Positions 45,700-54,395 of a stretch of 64,000 nucleotides of DNA are shown one piece after another. The stretch is from JAKFWF01 sp031374115 (GTDB lineage Bacteria; Pseudomonadota; Alphaproteobacteria; Rhizobiales; Hyphomicrobiaceae). Position numbers and translations under genes: made by a program. Position 1 is the stretch's first letter. Every line of letters starts with the position of its first letter. The stretch spans positions 3,821 through 67,820 of the forward strand of contig JANMNO010000057.1 of the NCBI GenBank assembly GCA_031374115.1, in the 5' to 3' direction. Below the pieces are notes generated by a model that was not told the DNA's origin, did no database searches, and saw nothing but the letters and a program-made list of their open reading frames with translations.

Positions 45700-46314
45700 T
45701 CAATCCTTGCGGATGAATACTGCATCGATATCGATGCGTATCTCATCGGAGAGCAATGGAATGCCGCGCTTCAAGCCGAAATCGCTGCGCAGGATTCTCG
45801 TCGATGCAGTAAATCCCGAAACCCATTTGCCTTGAAATGTAACGTTGGATGCCGACATCGGATGCTCACCGGTGAAGTTCCATGTGGTCGAAAGCGTTAC
45901 CGGCCTCGACTGGCCGTGGATGGTAAGCGTTCCCGCGATGTCGCCCGTCTTCTCGCCGGTTTTAACCACGCCGGCACTCTTGAAGAGGATACGCGGGTGC
46001 TGTGCTGCCGCGAAAAAATCCGCCGATTTTAGCGCATCGTCGAGTTCCTTGACCCCTGTCGCAACGCTGGCCGTGCGGATGGAAAGCTGGATCTCGCCCG
46101 CTTCGGGGTCGGTCGGCGTGAACTCGAGCGTGCCGTCCATATCGAGAAAGCTGCCCGAGCGCCGGGCCAGTCCCAAGTAGTCCCAACTGAAGCGGATCTC
46201 AGTGTTCTGTTTGTCGAACACCCAGGTATCGGCGCGCGCGGCGATAGTGGCACCAGTCAGAACCGAACAGAATGCGACGAGTGAAAAGAAAGTGCGTGCA
46301 AGCGTGTGTGTCAT
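45700..46314 (-). CDS. YceI family protein
   Basis: 204 aa with a signal peptide (FFSLVAFCSVLTGATIAARA). The lipocalin-like barrel of YceI contains WVFDKQNTEIRFSWDYLGLA, FLDMDGTLEFTPTDPEAGEI, GTLTIHGQSRPVTLSTTWNF and LRSDFGLKRGIPLLSDEIRI. YceI proteins bind polyprenoid or amphiphilic molecules in the periplasm. The gene is 8 bp before the SDR gene end, and the two are probably cotranscribed. Confidence 0.9.
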   Translation of the reverse strand: MTHTLARTFFSLVAFCSVLTGATIAARADTWVFDKQNTEIRFSWDYLGLARRSGSFLDMDGTLEFTPTDPEAGEIQLSIRTASVATGVKELDDALKSADFFAAAQHPRILFKSAGVVKTGEKTGDIAGTLTIHGQSRPVTLSTTWNFTGEHPMSASNVTFQGKWVSGFTASTRILRSDFGLKRGIPLLSDEIRIDIDAVFIRKD

Positions 46315-46322
46315 GCACGAAG

Positions 46323-47078
46323 TTATAGTCCGGCAGACATACCGCCGTCGACTGCAAGCTCGGCACCGGTCACGAAAATGCTATCGTCAGAGGCAAAGAA
46401 AAGTGCGGCGCCGGCCACATCCTCCGCTGTACCGAACCGCTTCATTGGCGTCTGGTCGAGCAAAACCTTTGCGATCGCGGGTACGCGCAGCACGCGGTCC
46501 GTCAAAGCCGTTTCGATGAAACCGGGCGCGAGCGCATTCACACGAATGCCATACGGCGCGTACTCAACGGCGAGTGCGCGCGTCAAGGCCGAGACTGCGC
46601 CTTTTGTCGCGGCGTAGCCGGCAAGCTGCCGCAGGCCCCGATGCCCCATAATCGACGCGAGATTGATCAACGAGCCGTGTCCCGAAGCTTTCAACAATTC
46701 GAACCCATCGCGGGCGATGTGCACAACACCATCGAGATTTACCTCACGGATTCGGGTCCAATCGGCATCGGACATGTGGCGAAAATCGCCGCGCACGTTC
46801 AAGCCGGCATTGTTGACGAGGATGTCGAGACGTCCGTGCGTCGCGGCGATGGTGCGAAAAGCGGCCTTGATATCCTGTCCGCGCGTCACGTCGAGCGTGA
46901 TGGCAATCGCTGTATGCCCGCGTTCACAAATCGCGGCAGCAACCACTACGGCGGCGGATGCGTCCACGTCACTGACATAAACGTAAGCGCCTTCATCTGC
47001 GAACCGCGTGGCAATCGCCGCTCCAATGCCAGCGCCCGCACCGGTAACGAGCGCAATCTTGTCAGGAATTCTCTTCAT
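46323..47078 (-). CDS. Short-chain dehydrogenase/reductase
   Basis: 251 aa classical SDR. The cofactor motif is TGAGAGIGAA, followed by DVDASAA (Asp suggesting NAD), LVNNAGLNVRG, and the catalytic NLASIMG with YAATKGAVSALTRAL (Tyr-x3-Lys). It ends with the frequent FVTGAELAVDGGMSAG. The substrate is unknown. It precedes yceI on the same strand. Confidence 0.92.
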   Translation of the reverse strand: MKRIPDKIALVTGAGAGIGAAIATRFADEGAYVYVSDVDASAAVVVAAAICERGHTAIAITLDVTRGQDIKAAFRTIAATHGRLDILVNNAGLNVRGDFRHMSDADWTRIREVNLDGVVHIARDGFELLKASGHGSLINLASIMGHRGLRQLAGYAATKGAVSALTRALAVEYAPYGIRVNALAPGFIETALTDRVLRVPAIAKVLLDQTPMKRFGTAEDVAGAALFFASDDSIFVTGAELAVDGGMSAGL

Positions 47079-47086
47079 GCATTCTA

Positions 47087-47311
47087 TTACGGCTGATAAC
47101 GGCGTTTTACATCATCTACGTAATGATCGTGGCCGTAGATCCATTTGATGCCAAGGCGGAACATTATGAGATGTCCCTGCATGAAGACGCCAAAACGCAG
47201 TCGGCCGATGCCATCGTAGTTCCGCGCCGTCGCGGCGCCGGCGGTGCCGAGGAAAGCTGCGGTGAGTAGCGTGACCTTTGCGAATTTCCCATGCGCATCG
47301 TTCCCGAACAT
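47087..47311 (-). CDS. Small secreted protein of unknown function
   Basis: 74 aa. The ATG at 47311 opens a signal peptide (KFAKVTLLTAAFLGTAGAAT followed by A) and gives a mature part of about 45 residues rich in aromatic and basic residues (FGVFMQGHLIMFRLGIKWIY). The frame is open to a TTG at 47374. It lies 8 bp before the SDR gene. The family is not recognised. Confidence 0.5.
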   Translation of the reverse strand: MFGNDAHGKFAKVTLLTAAFLGTAGAATARNYDGIGRLRFGVFMQGHLIMFRLGIKWIYGHDHYVDDVKRRYQP

Positions 47312-47414
47312 GAAGCCTGAGATTAACCCCTTGTTAATCTGATTCGGCTTGTCGCCCGAGCGAGCGAGCGTCAAATTCGCATTTCACTATTTCCAATGTT
47401 GCTTTAGTGCCCAC

Positions 47415-47442
47415 AAAAAAGGCCGCCAGATCAAGGCGGCCT
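47415..47442 (-). terminator. Intrinsic terminator after EF-hand-like gene 1
   Basis: AGGCCGCC and GGCGGCCT form an 8-bp perfect stem around TTGATCT with a T run following on the minus strand. It lies 40 bp after the stop at 47482. Confidence 0.85.
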
Positions 47443-47481
47443 AGAGACAGAATTAGAGAATTCTAACGCTCAACTATCGAC

Positions 47482-47820
47482 TTACCACCACCACCTGCGC
47501 CAGCCGCGACGCTCGCCGTCGGTGCTCTCGCGCGTGATATGCCGATCGGCCCTCTGCTGCGCGGCGCGGATGTGATCGTGCTCGCTGCGTGAGATGTGGC
47601 CATCGGCCATGGCGCGGCTTTCCATCTGCTCGATGCGGCGCTGCTCTTGATTGAGCTGGACAGCCTCCCAGCGGGTCAATGATCCGTTGCGACGACCTTG
47701 CTCTATACGCGCGGCTTCGCGAGCCTGGGCGGCATCGATATCGCGGGTCGAGCTGCCGTAGGCATGAGCGCCACTGGCGCCGGCAGCGATAAGGGTGATG
47801 GCGAGGATCGTGCGCTTCAT
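47482..47820 (-). CDS. Small secreted protein with the ADG-repeat (EF-hand-like), copy 1
   Basis: 112 aa with a signal peptide (MKRTILAITLIAAGASGAHA). The mature part holds one repeat unit: AREAARIEQGRRNGSLTRWE, then AVQLNQEQRRIEQMESRAMA and ADGHISRSEHDHIRAAQQRA. The segment DG-x-I-x3-E matches the second half of an EF-hand loop, but the first two acidic positions are Arg and Met, so calcium binding is not expected from the motif alone. The C-terminus is Arg/Trp-rich. ATG 47820 starts the signal peptide; the earlier frame is not used. It belongs to the paralog cluster with 48074 and 48860. Confidence 0.7.
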   Translation of the reverse strand: MKRTILAITLIAAGASGAHAYGSSTRDIDAAQAREAARIEQGRRNGSLTRWEAVQLNQEQRRIEQMESRAMADGHISRSEHDHIRAAQQRADRHITRESTDGERRGWRRWWW

Positions 47821-47958
47821 GACTGCTGTTCTCCGAGGTTCGGCCCGACGATCGCGCCGTTCATAAGGCTCATATTGCGCCGTCCGCACTGAACCCATTC
47901 TGAACCGAATATTAGCTGCCATTCATATTCGCGGGCAACGTTCCAGCTGCCCCGCAAA

Positions 47959-47988
47959 CAAAAACTCCCCGGCGGGAGAGCCGGGGAG
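47959..47988 (-). terminator. Intrinsic terminator after EF-hand-like gene 2
   Basis: CTCCCCGGC pairs exactly with GCCGGGGAG over a 6-nt loop, and TTTTTG follows on the minus strand. It lies 86 bp after the stop at 48074. Beside it, a longer inverted repeat (47990-48034, CTGTGGGAC/GTCCCACAG) is present. Confidence 0.8.
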
Positions 47989-47989
47989 A

Positions 47990-48034
47990 CTGTGGGACAA
48001 CGCAGTCGGGGAGGGGCGTTTTTTCGTCCCACAG
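47990..48034. repeat. Inverted repeat, 9-bp arms
   Basis: CTGTGGGAC (47990-47998) and GTCCCACAG (48026-48034) are exact reverse complements around a G-rich, then T-rich, spacer. It sits in the terminator region between the two paralogous genes. It may form part of the 3' structure or be the trace of an element. Confidence 0.4.
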
Positions 48035-48073
48035 ATCCGTTCTTGTTCAAAGCGTCACGCGGCTTTGCGCTTG

Positions 48074-48631
48074 TCAGTTGTGCTTCTTGTTATAGATGCG
48101 CCGGCTTTGAACATTTTGAGCCTGGCTGATGCGAGCCCGCTCACGATTGTTGACGATGCCGTCGGCCTTCGCCCGGCTCTCCATGTTTTGCACCCGGGCC
48201 TGACCCTTCTCGAGTTGATAGGTCTCGCGCACGTTGAGCTGTCCCGAGCCGACACCCTGCTGAATGCGGGCGCTCTGATTGGCTTGCCGATTGTCGATCG
48301 ACCCCGGCCCAGCACCGCCTGCCGTTTGTGCATCGTGCTTCTGATTATAGATGCGCCGGCTTTGGACATCCTGGGCGCCCTGTATTCGAGCACGCTCGGC
48401 GTTCGTCACGATACCGTCGGACTTCGCTTTGCTCTCCAAGTTTTGAACGCGAGCCTGACCTTGCTCCAGCCTATAGGTCTCGTTCGGAGTGAGTTGGCCC
48501 GACGAAACTCCCTGCTGAATGCGCTGCTCCTGGTTGGCCTGGCGCGCGTCGACACCTGGGGTGCTCGACTGGGCCACGGCGATCGTTGTCATTCCGGCAA
48601 AAAAGCTCAATGTTAAAAATGTCCGCTTCAT
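48074..48631 (-). CDS. Secreted protein with two tandem ADG-repeats, copy 2
   Basis: 185 aa with a signal peptide ending near TTIAVAQ. It holds two near-identical units of about 65 residues: VDARQANQEQRIQQGVSSGQ...ESKAKSDGIVTNAERARIQ and IDNRQANQSARIQQGVGSGQ...ESRAKADGIVNNRERARIS. Each ends in AQ-x-VQSRRIYN and is separated by a Gly/Ala linker. The repeats are also alike at DNA level, so the duplication is probably recent. The function is unknown; the copies differ from the neighbours by having two units. Confidence 0.75.
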   Translation of the reverse strand: MKRTFLTLSFFAGMTTIAVAQSSTPGVDARQANQEQRIQQGVSSGQLTPNETYRLEQGQARVQNLESKAKSDGIVTNAERARIQGAQDVQSRRIYNQKHDAQTAGGAGPGSIDNRQANQSARIQQGVGSGQLNVRETYQLEKGQARVQNMESRAKADGIVNNRERARISQAQNVQSRRIYNKKHN

Positions 48632-48809
48632 CGTGTTTCCCTTCTGGGGTTAAGTGCCAATCGAGTCTGCGAAATCCGCCTGAGGTTTATAATGAGTTCA
48701 AGCTTCGCCGCCTCGGCTCCCGACACCACCATCCCCCCGCGAATGGCGACTGCGTGATCCACACCAGACCAACGGGCGTGGGTGGCCAAACCCGTCGCTG
48801 CGGTCAAAC

Positions 48810-48837
48810 AAAAAAGGGCCGCCGTCGGGGCGACCCT
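48810..48837 (-). terminator. Intrinsic terminator after EF-hand-like gene 3
   Basis: AGGGTCGCC and GGCGGCCCT form a stem with one mismatch around a short loop, followed by a T run on the minus strand. It lies 23 bp after the stop at 48860. Confidence 0.75.
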
Positions 48838-48859
48838 TTCTGCGAAGATGTCACAGCAC

Positions 48860-49240
48860 TCAGCGATGATTATAGAGCCACCGACGATACCACGACTTCT
48901 GATTGTCGTACGTTTCCTGAATGATGTGACGCTTGGCGTTTGCCTGCGCCTCGCGGATGTTCTGGAACTCGCGCTTCGATAGATGGCCATCCGCCAGAGC
49001 TCGGTATTCCAGTGCCTTGATGCTGTCTTGTTCCGCCTTCAGATCGCGGTATTCGCGGCGCGTTAGATTGCCGTTGTAGCGACCCTGCTCGATGGCGGCT
49101 TGCTCCAACGCGGCATTCGCGTCGAGGGTCTTGCGACCATAGGCATTTGCGCCGCCTGCGGTAGCAATGACCGCCGCACCGATAACGGCAATCGCAATTG
49201 CGGACTGGATGACCGGCCGGTTTTTCTGTGTGTGTGACAT
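48860..49240 (-). CDS. Secreted protein with the ADG-repeat, copy 3
   Basis: 126 aa with a signal peptide or membrane anchor (QSAIAIAVIGAAVIATAGGA followed by NAYG). One repeat unit follows: LDANAALEQAAIEQGRYNGN, LTRREYRDLKAEQDSIKALE and YRALADGHLSKREFQNIREA. The C-terminus ends in Trp/Arg/Tyr (SWYRRWLYNHR), similar to copy 1 (GWRRWWW). The mRNA has AAGGGAC before the ATG. Unit organisation and the shared aromatic-basic tail mark it as a paralog of the other two. Confidence 0.75.
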   Translation of the reverse strand: MSHTQKNRPVIQSAIAIAVIGAAVIATAGGANAYGRKTLDANAALEQAAIEQGRYNGNLTRREYRDLKAEQDSIKALEYRALADGHLSKREFQNIREAQANAKRHIIQETYDNQKSWYRRWLYNHR

Positions 49241-49428
49241 GACGCGTCCCTTTCTGGAGGTTGTTCGTCGCGGGATAAGGACTAGGGTGGGCTCCGAACT
49301 TGCGCGTCAAATTGCACTCGTTGCTTTGAACTCGATCTGAACGCGCGGTTTAGTTCCCGTTCATCCGGTCAAGTTTGTCTGGGCTTAGGTCAAGTTTCAC
49401 ACGTTGCGGGGAATGGGCTGGCACGAAG

Positions 49429-50595
49429 ATGACGACGGTGACGAATGCCGAAGCGCTGGCCCACGCGCATGCTATTCTGGATAAGGTGCCGCTGATCGAT
49501 GCGCACAACGACCTGCCGATCATCATTCGGCAACGGGCTGCGTGCGATGTTCGCGCGTTTGATCTGACGAAGTCGCATCAGGGCTACGACACCGATATTG
49601 CACGATTGAAGCGGGGCCGCTTGGCGGCGCAATGGTGGGCAGCCTTCGTGCCGACGCGCGTCGCCAAGCCTGGGCTGGTAACGCTCGAGCAGATCGATGT
49701 GGCGCTACAGATCGCGGCAGCCAATCCAAGCGTATTTCTGGCGGCAACCAAAGCGAGCGATGTTGACCGGGCCAAGCGAGCAGGCAAGGTCGCCTCGTTC
49801 GTTACCGTCGAGAGCGGCATCGGCTTGGAAAATAGCCTTGCGCCGTTGCGCGTTTGGTATGCGGCCGGCGTGCGCTTGATGACGCTCTGCCACAACGAGA
49901 CGCTCGACTGGATCGATAGCGCAACGGACGAAGCAAGGCACGGTGGTTTGACCGATTTCGGTGTGCTGGTGGTTCACGAGATGAATCGGCTCGGCATGAT
50001 CGTCGATTGCGCGCACACGTCACACGCAGCGCAACACAAGGTTCTAGATATCGCCAAGGCTCCGGTGGTCTTCAGTCACATGAATGCATTTGCGATTTGC
50101 AACCACCCCCGCAACATTGCCGACGACATCCTCGACCGGCTGAAAGCCAATGGTGGGATGGCGATGGTGACGTTCGTCCCATCATTCATTTCTCAAGAGC
50201 TACGTGATTGGCAACGGCCGCTGACGGATGCGCACGGCAAGATGCCGAGTGGCGACGAACGCACCGAAGCGATCCAATCGCAAGCGCGCCGTCTGGGACC
50301 CGCTCCTCGTACGACCCTGGCACAACTGTGCTACCACATCGAGTATATGACGAAACGGGCCGGCATCGATCACATCGGCATCGGCTCGGATTTTTTTGGC
50401 GGCGCGGTGCCGGACGGACTTGAAGACGTGTCGAAGTTTCCAAACCTGTTGGCGGAACTCATCCGGCGCGGTTGGTCTGACGATGCAATTGCAAAGATCG
50501 CCGGTCGCAATTTCCTGCGCGCGTTCCGGCAGGTCGAGCGCACCGCGCGGGAACTTCAGAAAACGGAAGTCCCACGCGTTGCACGGCAGAAGTGA
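49429..50595 (+). CDS. Membrane dipeptidase family protein (M19)
   Basis: 388 aa. The metal-ligand motif at the N-terminus is LIDAHNDLP, followed by VESGIGLE, CAHTSHAA (His-containing), SHMNAFAICNHPRNIADD and GIDHIGIGSDFFGGA. Renal dipeptidase-type zinc enzymes cleave dipeptides or D-amino-acid derivatives. The usual SHSNA segment reads SHMNA. There is no obvious signal peptide. ATG 49429 is selected because it opens the conserved region; the frame starts at 49375. Confidence 0.9.
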   Translation: MTTVTNAEALAHAHAILDKVPLIDAHNDLPIIIRQRAACDVRAFDLTKSHQGYDTDIARLKRGRLAAQWWAAFVPTRVAKPGLVTLEQIDVALQIAAANPSVFLAATKASDVDRAKRAGKVASFVTVESGIGLENSLAPLRVWYAAGVRLMTLCHNETLDWIDSATDEARHGGLTDFGVLVVHEMNRLGMIVDCAHTSHAAQHKVLDIAKAPVVFSHMNAFAICNHPRNIADDILDRLKANGGMAMVTFVPSFISQELRDWQRPLTDAHGKMPSGDERTEAIQSQARRLGPAPRTTLAQLCYHIEYMTKRAGIDHIGIGSDFFGGAVPDGLEDVSKFPNLLAELIRRGWSDDAIAKIAGRNFLRAFRQVERTARELQKTEVPRVARQK

Positions 50596-50647
50596 ATTGC
50601 TGGAAGCGCCTCACCGTGTCCGTCGCTACCGGACAAAGCGTCAAGCA

Positions 50648-51496
50648 TCATATCTCGAACGGCACGACCTTTTGTGACTGCTCGCCGAGGCCGGCGATGC
50701 CGAGATGCATGGTGTCGCCAGCTTTCAGGAATACCTGCGGCTTCATGCCCAGACCGACACCGGGAGGTGTGCCGGTCGTCACCACATCGCCCGGCTCGAG
50801 CACCATGAACTGCGAAATGTAGTGCAGCTGATGGGCGATCGAGAAAATCATCGTTCTGGTATTGCCCGTCTGCATGCGCTTGCCTGACACATCACAGAAC
50901 ATGTCGAGGTTCTGCACATCCTTGATCTCATCGGGGGTGACGAGCCAGGGGCCGAGCGGGCCCGAGGTCTCGAAGCTCTTGCCCTTCATCCACTGGCCGC
51001 CCCGCTCGGCCTGGAAGTGGCGCTCCGACACGTCGTTGCAAATGCAGTAGCCGGCGATGTGCTTCAAAGCGTCCTTCTCTTCGACGTAGCGGGCACGCGT
51101 ACCGATCACGAATGCGATCTCGACTTCCCAATCGAGCTTGAGCGAGTTCTTCGGGATCATCACGTTGTCGTTGGGCCCGATAATGCAGTTGGCGAGCTTG
51201 TTGAAGAGGATCGGCTCTTTCGGGATCTCGGCGCCGGTTTCCTTGGCGTGATCGACGTAATTGAGACCGACCGCGATAAAGTTGCGCACGTTGGTGACCG
51301 GGGCACCCAACCGCAAGCCTTTCGGCACCAGCGGCAGCGACTTGGGGTCGATGGCCTTCAAGTGCGCGAGGCGTGCGGGCGCAAGCGACTCGCCGGTGAT
51401 TTCGGACACGTGGCTGGATAGATCGCGAATGTTACCATCGGCATCGACGAGGCCTGGCTTTTCGGTGCCGGCAATCCCAAAACGAACGAGTTTCAT
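50648..51496 (-). CDS. Fumarylacetoacetate hydrolase family protein
   Basis: 282 aa. The family signatures are FIAVGLNYVDHAKETGAEIP, LDWEVEIAFVIGTRARYVEE, GYCICNDVSERHFQAERGGQ, WMKGKSFETSGPLGPWLVTP and VLEPGDVVTTGTPPGVGLGM. The metal-binding E-x-E and D are all kept. Members of this clade include ureidoglycolate lyases and 2,4-diketo-3-deoxy acid hydrolases; the exact reaction is unknown. ATG 51496 follows GGGGAG. Confidence 0.88.
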   Translation of the reverse strand: MKLVRFGIAGTEKPGLVDADGNIRDLSSHVSEITGESLAPARLAHLKAIDPKSLPLVPKGLRLGAPVTNVRNFIAVGLNYVDHAKETGAEIPKEPILFNKLANCIIGPNDNVMIPKNSLKLDWEVEIAFVIGTRARYVEEKDALKHIAGYCICNDVSERHFQAERGGQWMKGKSFETSGPLGPWLVTPDEIKDVQNLDMFCDVSGKRMQTGNTRTMIFSIAHQLHYISQFMVLEPGDVVTTGTPPGVGLGMKPQVFLKAGDTMHLGIAGLGEQSQKVVPFEI

Positions 51497-51557
51497 AAGC
51501 GTCACACTCCCCTTAACAAGTGTTCATTGTATTCTCCGCCATCGGTAGGCTGTCCCG

Positions 51558-52454
51558 TCACTCGCGTAAAGCCCCCGGCCGCAGCGCAGCAGCAATTGCG
51601 CTCATGCCCTCGCGATACGTCGGATAGCGCAGGGCGTAGCCGAGATCGGATCTGATGCGTTGGTTCGCGACCCGCTTGTTCTCGCCATAGAAGCTAAGTC
51701 CCATCGGCGACAACGGCGCTTCGGCAAACGCAATGTCGGGCGGAACCGGCAAGCCTAGGAGTTTCGCTGCGTATTCGACCACTTCTTGCGGAGGGGCAGG
51801 CTCGTCGTCGGTAACATTGTAGATGGTGTGCTGGGCGCCCGGCTTCGCCATTGCCGCCGCAAGCGCGCCCGCAATATCGTCGACATGAATGCGATTGAAC
51901 ACCTGTCCCGGCTTGATGATCCGACGGGCGGTTCCCGCGCGCAGGTTATCGATCGCGCTACGACCCGGACCATAGATCCCCGACAGCCTGAAAATCTGAA
52001 CGCGGCGACCGCTACTGTTGGCAAAGTCGAGCCAAGCGTTCTCCGCTTCCACGCGCTGCCGGCTGCGTACCGATGTCGGCCGTACGTGCGTGTCCTCGTC
52101 AACCCACGCGCCTTGATGATCGCCATAGACGCCGACCGTCGAGAGGTAACCGATCCAGGCGAGATCGGGTGCTCGTGTCAGCGCAGACGCGAGTTGCCGC
52201 AATACCGGATCGCCGCTCTCGCCGGGGGCCGCCGAGACGACCAAGTGCGTGGCATTCGAAATAGCCTGATGCATCGGCTCGCCGCCGTTCGATGTGCCGT
52301 CGAACCCGACTGCGTCCCAGCCCTCGGCCTGAACACGCAGCGCCCCCGCTTCGCTGGTCGAGGAGCCGGTAATGCGCCAACCAGCTGCGGAGAGCCTGCG
52401 CGCCAACGCACGCGCAGAATATCCCATGCCGATGCACAGCAGATGGTTGGTCAT
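51558..52454 (-). CDS. NAD-dependent epimerase/dehydratase-like protein
   Basis: 298 aa extended SDR. The Rossmann start LLCIGMGYSARALARRL is an atypical glycine motif. The active region carries IGYLSTVGVYGDHQGAWVDE and the dimer helix, then FRLSGIYGPGRSAIDNL and VFNRIHVDDIAGALAAAMAK. It probably binds NAD(P) and acts on a nucleotide sugar or related substrate. The ATG at 52454 overlaps the queG stop as ATGA, so the longer frame to 52664 is not used. Confidence 0.85.
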   Translation of the reverse strand: MTNHLLCIGMGYSARALARRLSAAGWRITGSSTSEAGALRVQAEGWDAVGFDGTSNGGEPMHQAISNATHLVVSAAPGESGDPVLRQLASALTRAPDLAWIGYLSTVGVYGDHQGAWVDEDTHVRPTSVRSRQRVEAENAWLDFANSSGRRVQIFRLSGIYGPGRSAIDNLRAGTARRIIKPGQVFNRIHVDDIAGALAAAMAKPGAQHTIYNVTDDEPAPPQEVVEYAAKLLGLPVPPDIAFAEAPLSPMGLSFYGENKRVANQRIRSDLGYALRYPTYREGMSAIAAALRPGALRE

Positions 52455-53569
52455 GAAGCGGCAGCCATCCATTCGTTGCGGACGTCGTCGTCTTGCTCGC
52501 GCGCGAGATGAGTTGCTGCGAGGACCGCAACCTGCTCCGGTTTGCAGAGTCGATGCAAGGCCCAGGCGGCCATTGCACGCACCAGCGGCGAAGCATCTGA
52601 CGCGAGGGTCGACACAAACGGCACCAGTGCCGCATCTCGCGAATTGCCTGCAGCGATCAGGCAATTGCGAATGAACCGATCCCGCCCAGTCCGTTTGATC
52701 GGCGTGCCAGCGAACCTCAATCGAAAGTTGCGGTCGTCGAGTAGCAGCAGCTCAGCCAGGGGTGGATTGTCAGTCTCCACGCGCGCATGCAGCTTCGCCT
52801 CTCGCCCGCGCTCGGCGAACTTGTTCCACGGACACACGGCGAGGCAATCATCGCAACCGAACACGCGATTACCGATCAGCGAGCGGAACTCAGGCGCGAT
52901 GTGCCCTTTGTGCTCGATCGTCAGATAGGCGATGCAACGGCGGGCATCAAGCTGATAGGGCGCGGGGAAGGCTGCCGTCGGACAGACATCGAGACAACGG
53001 CGGCACGATCCGCAATGATCGATCTCGGCTGCGTCGGCTGGCAGTTCTGCTGAGGTCAGCACCGCACCTAGGAACAGCCAGGAGCCATGCACGCGTGAGA
53101 CGAGATTGGTGTGCTTGCCCTGCCAGCCGATACCAGCTGCGTGGGCAAGCGGCTTTTCCATCAGCGGTGCGGTATCGACGAGCACACGCACTTGCTCGCC
53201 GGCCGAGCTCAATACCGTCGCCAGCTGTTTCAGTTTCGACTTGATGATGTCGTGGTAGTCTTTCCCTTGCGCGTAGATCGAGATGGCGCCACGCTTGCTA
53301 TCTTGCAGGGCCTGCAGCGGATCCTGATCTGGCGCGTACGACATACCGAGCATCACGATCGAGCGCACGTCAGGCCATAGCGCCTTCGGATCGGCGCGCC
53401 GTGCTTCGTGGGTCGCCATCCAGTCCATATCGCCGTGACGGCCATCGCGCAGGAACGCGCCAAGCCGCTCACCAGCCGGCCCAAGCGCATCCGGTGTCGT
53501 GACACGCACCGCATCAAAGCCAAGCCGGTGGGCTTGGTCGATGACACTGGATTTCAGCTCCGCACTCAT
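52451..53569 (-). CDS. queG: Epoxyqueuosine reductase
   Basis: 372 aa. Two [4Fe-4S] ferredoxin-like motifs are present, CGSCRRCLDVCPTAAF and CDDCLAVCPWNKFAE, after the corrinoid-binding N-terminal region. SYAPDQDPLQALQDSKRGAI and KDYHDIIKSKLKQLA are typical of the family. A C-terminal HEAT-like segment (SDASPLVRAMAAWALHRLC) is present. It reduces epoxyqueuosine to queuosine in tRNA using cobalamin. It overlaps the next gene by 4 nt and starts just after the GST gene. Confidence 0.94.
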   Translation of the reverse strand: MSAELKSSVIDQAHRLGFDAVRVTTPDALGPAGERLGAFLRDGRHGDMDWMATHEARRADPKALWPDVRSIVMLGMSYAPDQDPLQALQDSKRGAISIYAQGKDYHDIIKSKLKQLATVLSSAGEQVRVLVDTAPLMEKPLAHAAGIGWQGKHTNLVSRVHGSWLFLGAVLTSAELPADAAEIDHCGSCRRCLDVCPTAAFPAPYQLDARRCIAYLTIEHKGHIAPEFRSLIGNRVFGCDDCLAVCPWNKFAERGREAKLHARVETDNPPLAELLLLDDRNFRLRFAGTPIKRTGRDRFIRNCLIAAGNSRDAALVPFVSTLASDASPLVRAMAAWALHRLCKPEQVAVLAATHLAREQDDDVRNEWMAAAS

Positions 53570-53570
53570 G

Positions 53571-54275
53571 TCAAAAATCGAGGTCGGTATAGGCGATCGG
53601 GGGTGGGAGGCCCGGCATACGGTCGGTCAGGAGCAGCTGGAAGGATCGGCGTGACTTCAGGCGGACGTACCAAGACTTCGCCATCGCGTGATCGTCCCAC
53701 GGCACCTCTCCGAGGTAATCGATCACCGATAAGTGCGCGGCCGCCGCTAGATCACAGAAGCTCAATTCATCGCCGGCGAGCCATTGCCGCTGATCGATCA
53801 AAAAACTGATATAGCCCAAATGATAGCGCAGGTTATGCCTTAGCGTGCGCAGGAACTCGACATTCGGCGCTGCGCCATGCGATTGCGGCGCGTGTCCCAT
53901 ATAATGCCCGTAAACCTTTTCGGACAGGAAGCCTTGCGTCACCTCCCGATTGAGCTTGCCATGGAACCAATCGACCAGCCGGCGAACCTCGGCGCGATCC
54001 TCGGGAGTACCAGGGAAGAGCCGCATGATGCGCTCGTCAGTCTCGGAATTCTCGGCCTCCTCCGCGAGAAATTCCGATATGGAGTAGGCGCCGCATAGCA
54101 CTAGACCACCCGGCAACTCGAGAACCGGGACTTCGCCCGCCGGATTGACGGCGAGGAACTCGGGCCGCGCCTCCCACGGCCGCTCCTCCGCGAGTGCCGG
54201 CTCGAGCCCCAATTCGGCGAACGCCAGGCGTATCGAGCGCGACATCGGACACAGGCGAAAGTGGGTGAGTTTCAT
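53571..54275 (-). CDS. Glutathione S-transferase family protein
   Basis: 234 aa. A thioredoxin-like N-terminal domain starts MKLTHFRLCPMSRSIRLAFA, with the substrate segment EVPVLELPGG. A helical C-terminal domain follows and contains SFLIDQRQWLAGDELSFCDL, with the GD-x-ls-x-AD signature of the family. It binds glutathione; the electrophile is unknown. It ends 2 bp before queG. Confidence 0.9.
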   Translation of the reverse strand: MKLTHFRLCPMSRSIRLAFAELGLEPALAEERPWEARPEFLAVNPAGEVPVLELPGGLVLCGAYSISEFLAEEAENSETDERIMRLFPGTPEDRAEVRRLVDWFHGKLNREVTQGFLSEKVYGHYMGHAPQSHGAAPNVEFLRTLRHNLRYHLGYISFLIDQRQWLAGDELSFCDLAAAAHLSVIDYLGEVPWDDHAMAKSWYVRLKSRRSFQLLLTDRMPGLPPPIAYTDLDF

Positions 54276-54395
54276 ATGCCTCAGATGTTTCCCGGTTGGG
54301 GCGCCAGATTGTCCGTTCGACGTAGAATTTCGAGTTTTCTGCTACACGACTTGCTGTGATTCGGGGTGGTTCAAACGATCCGGGGACTAGGCATT

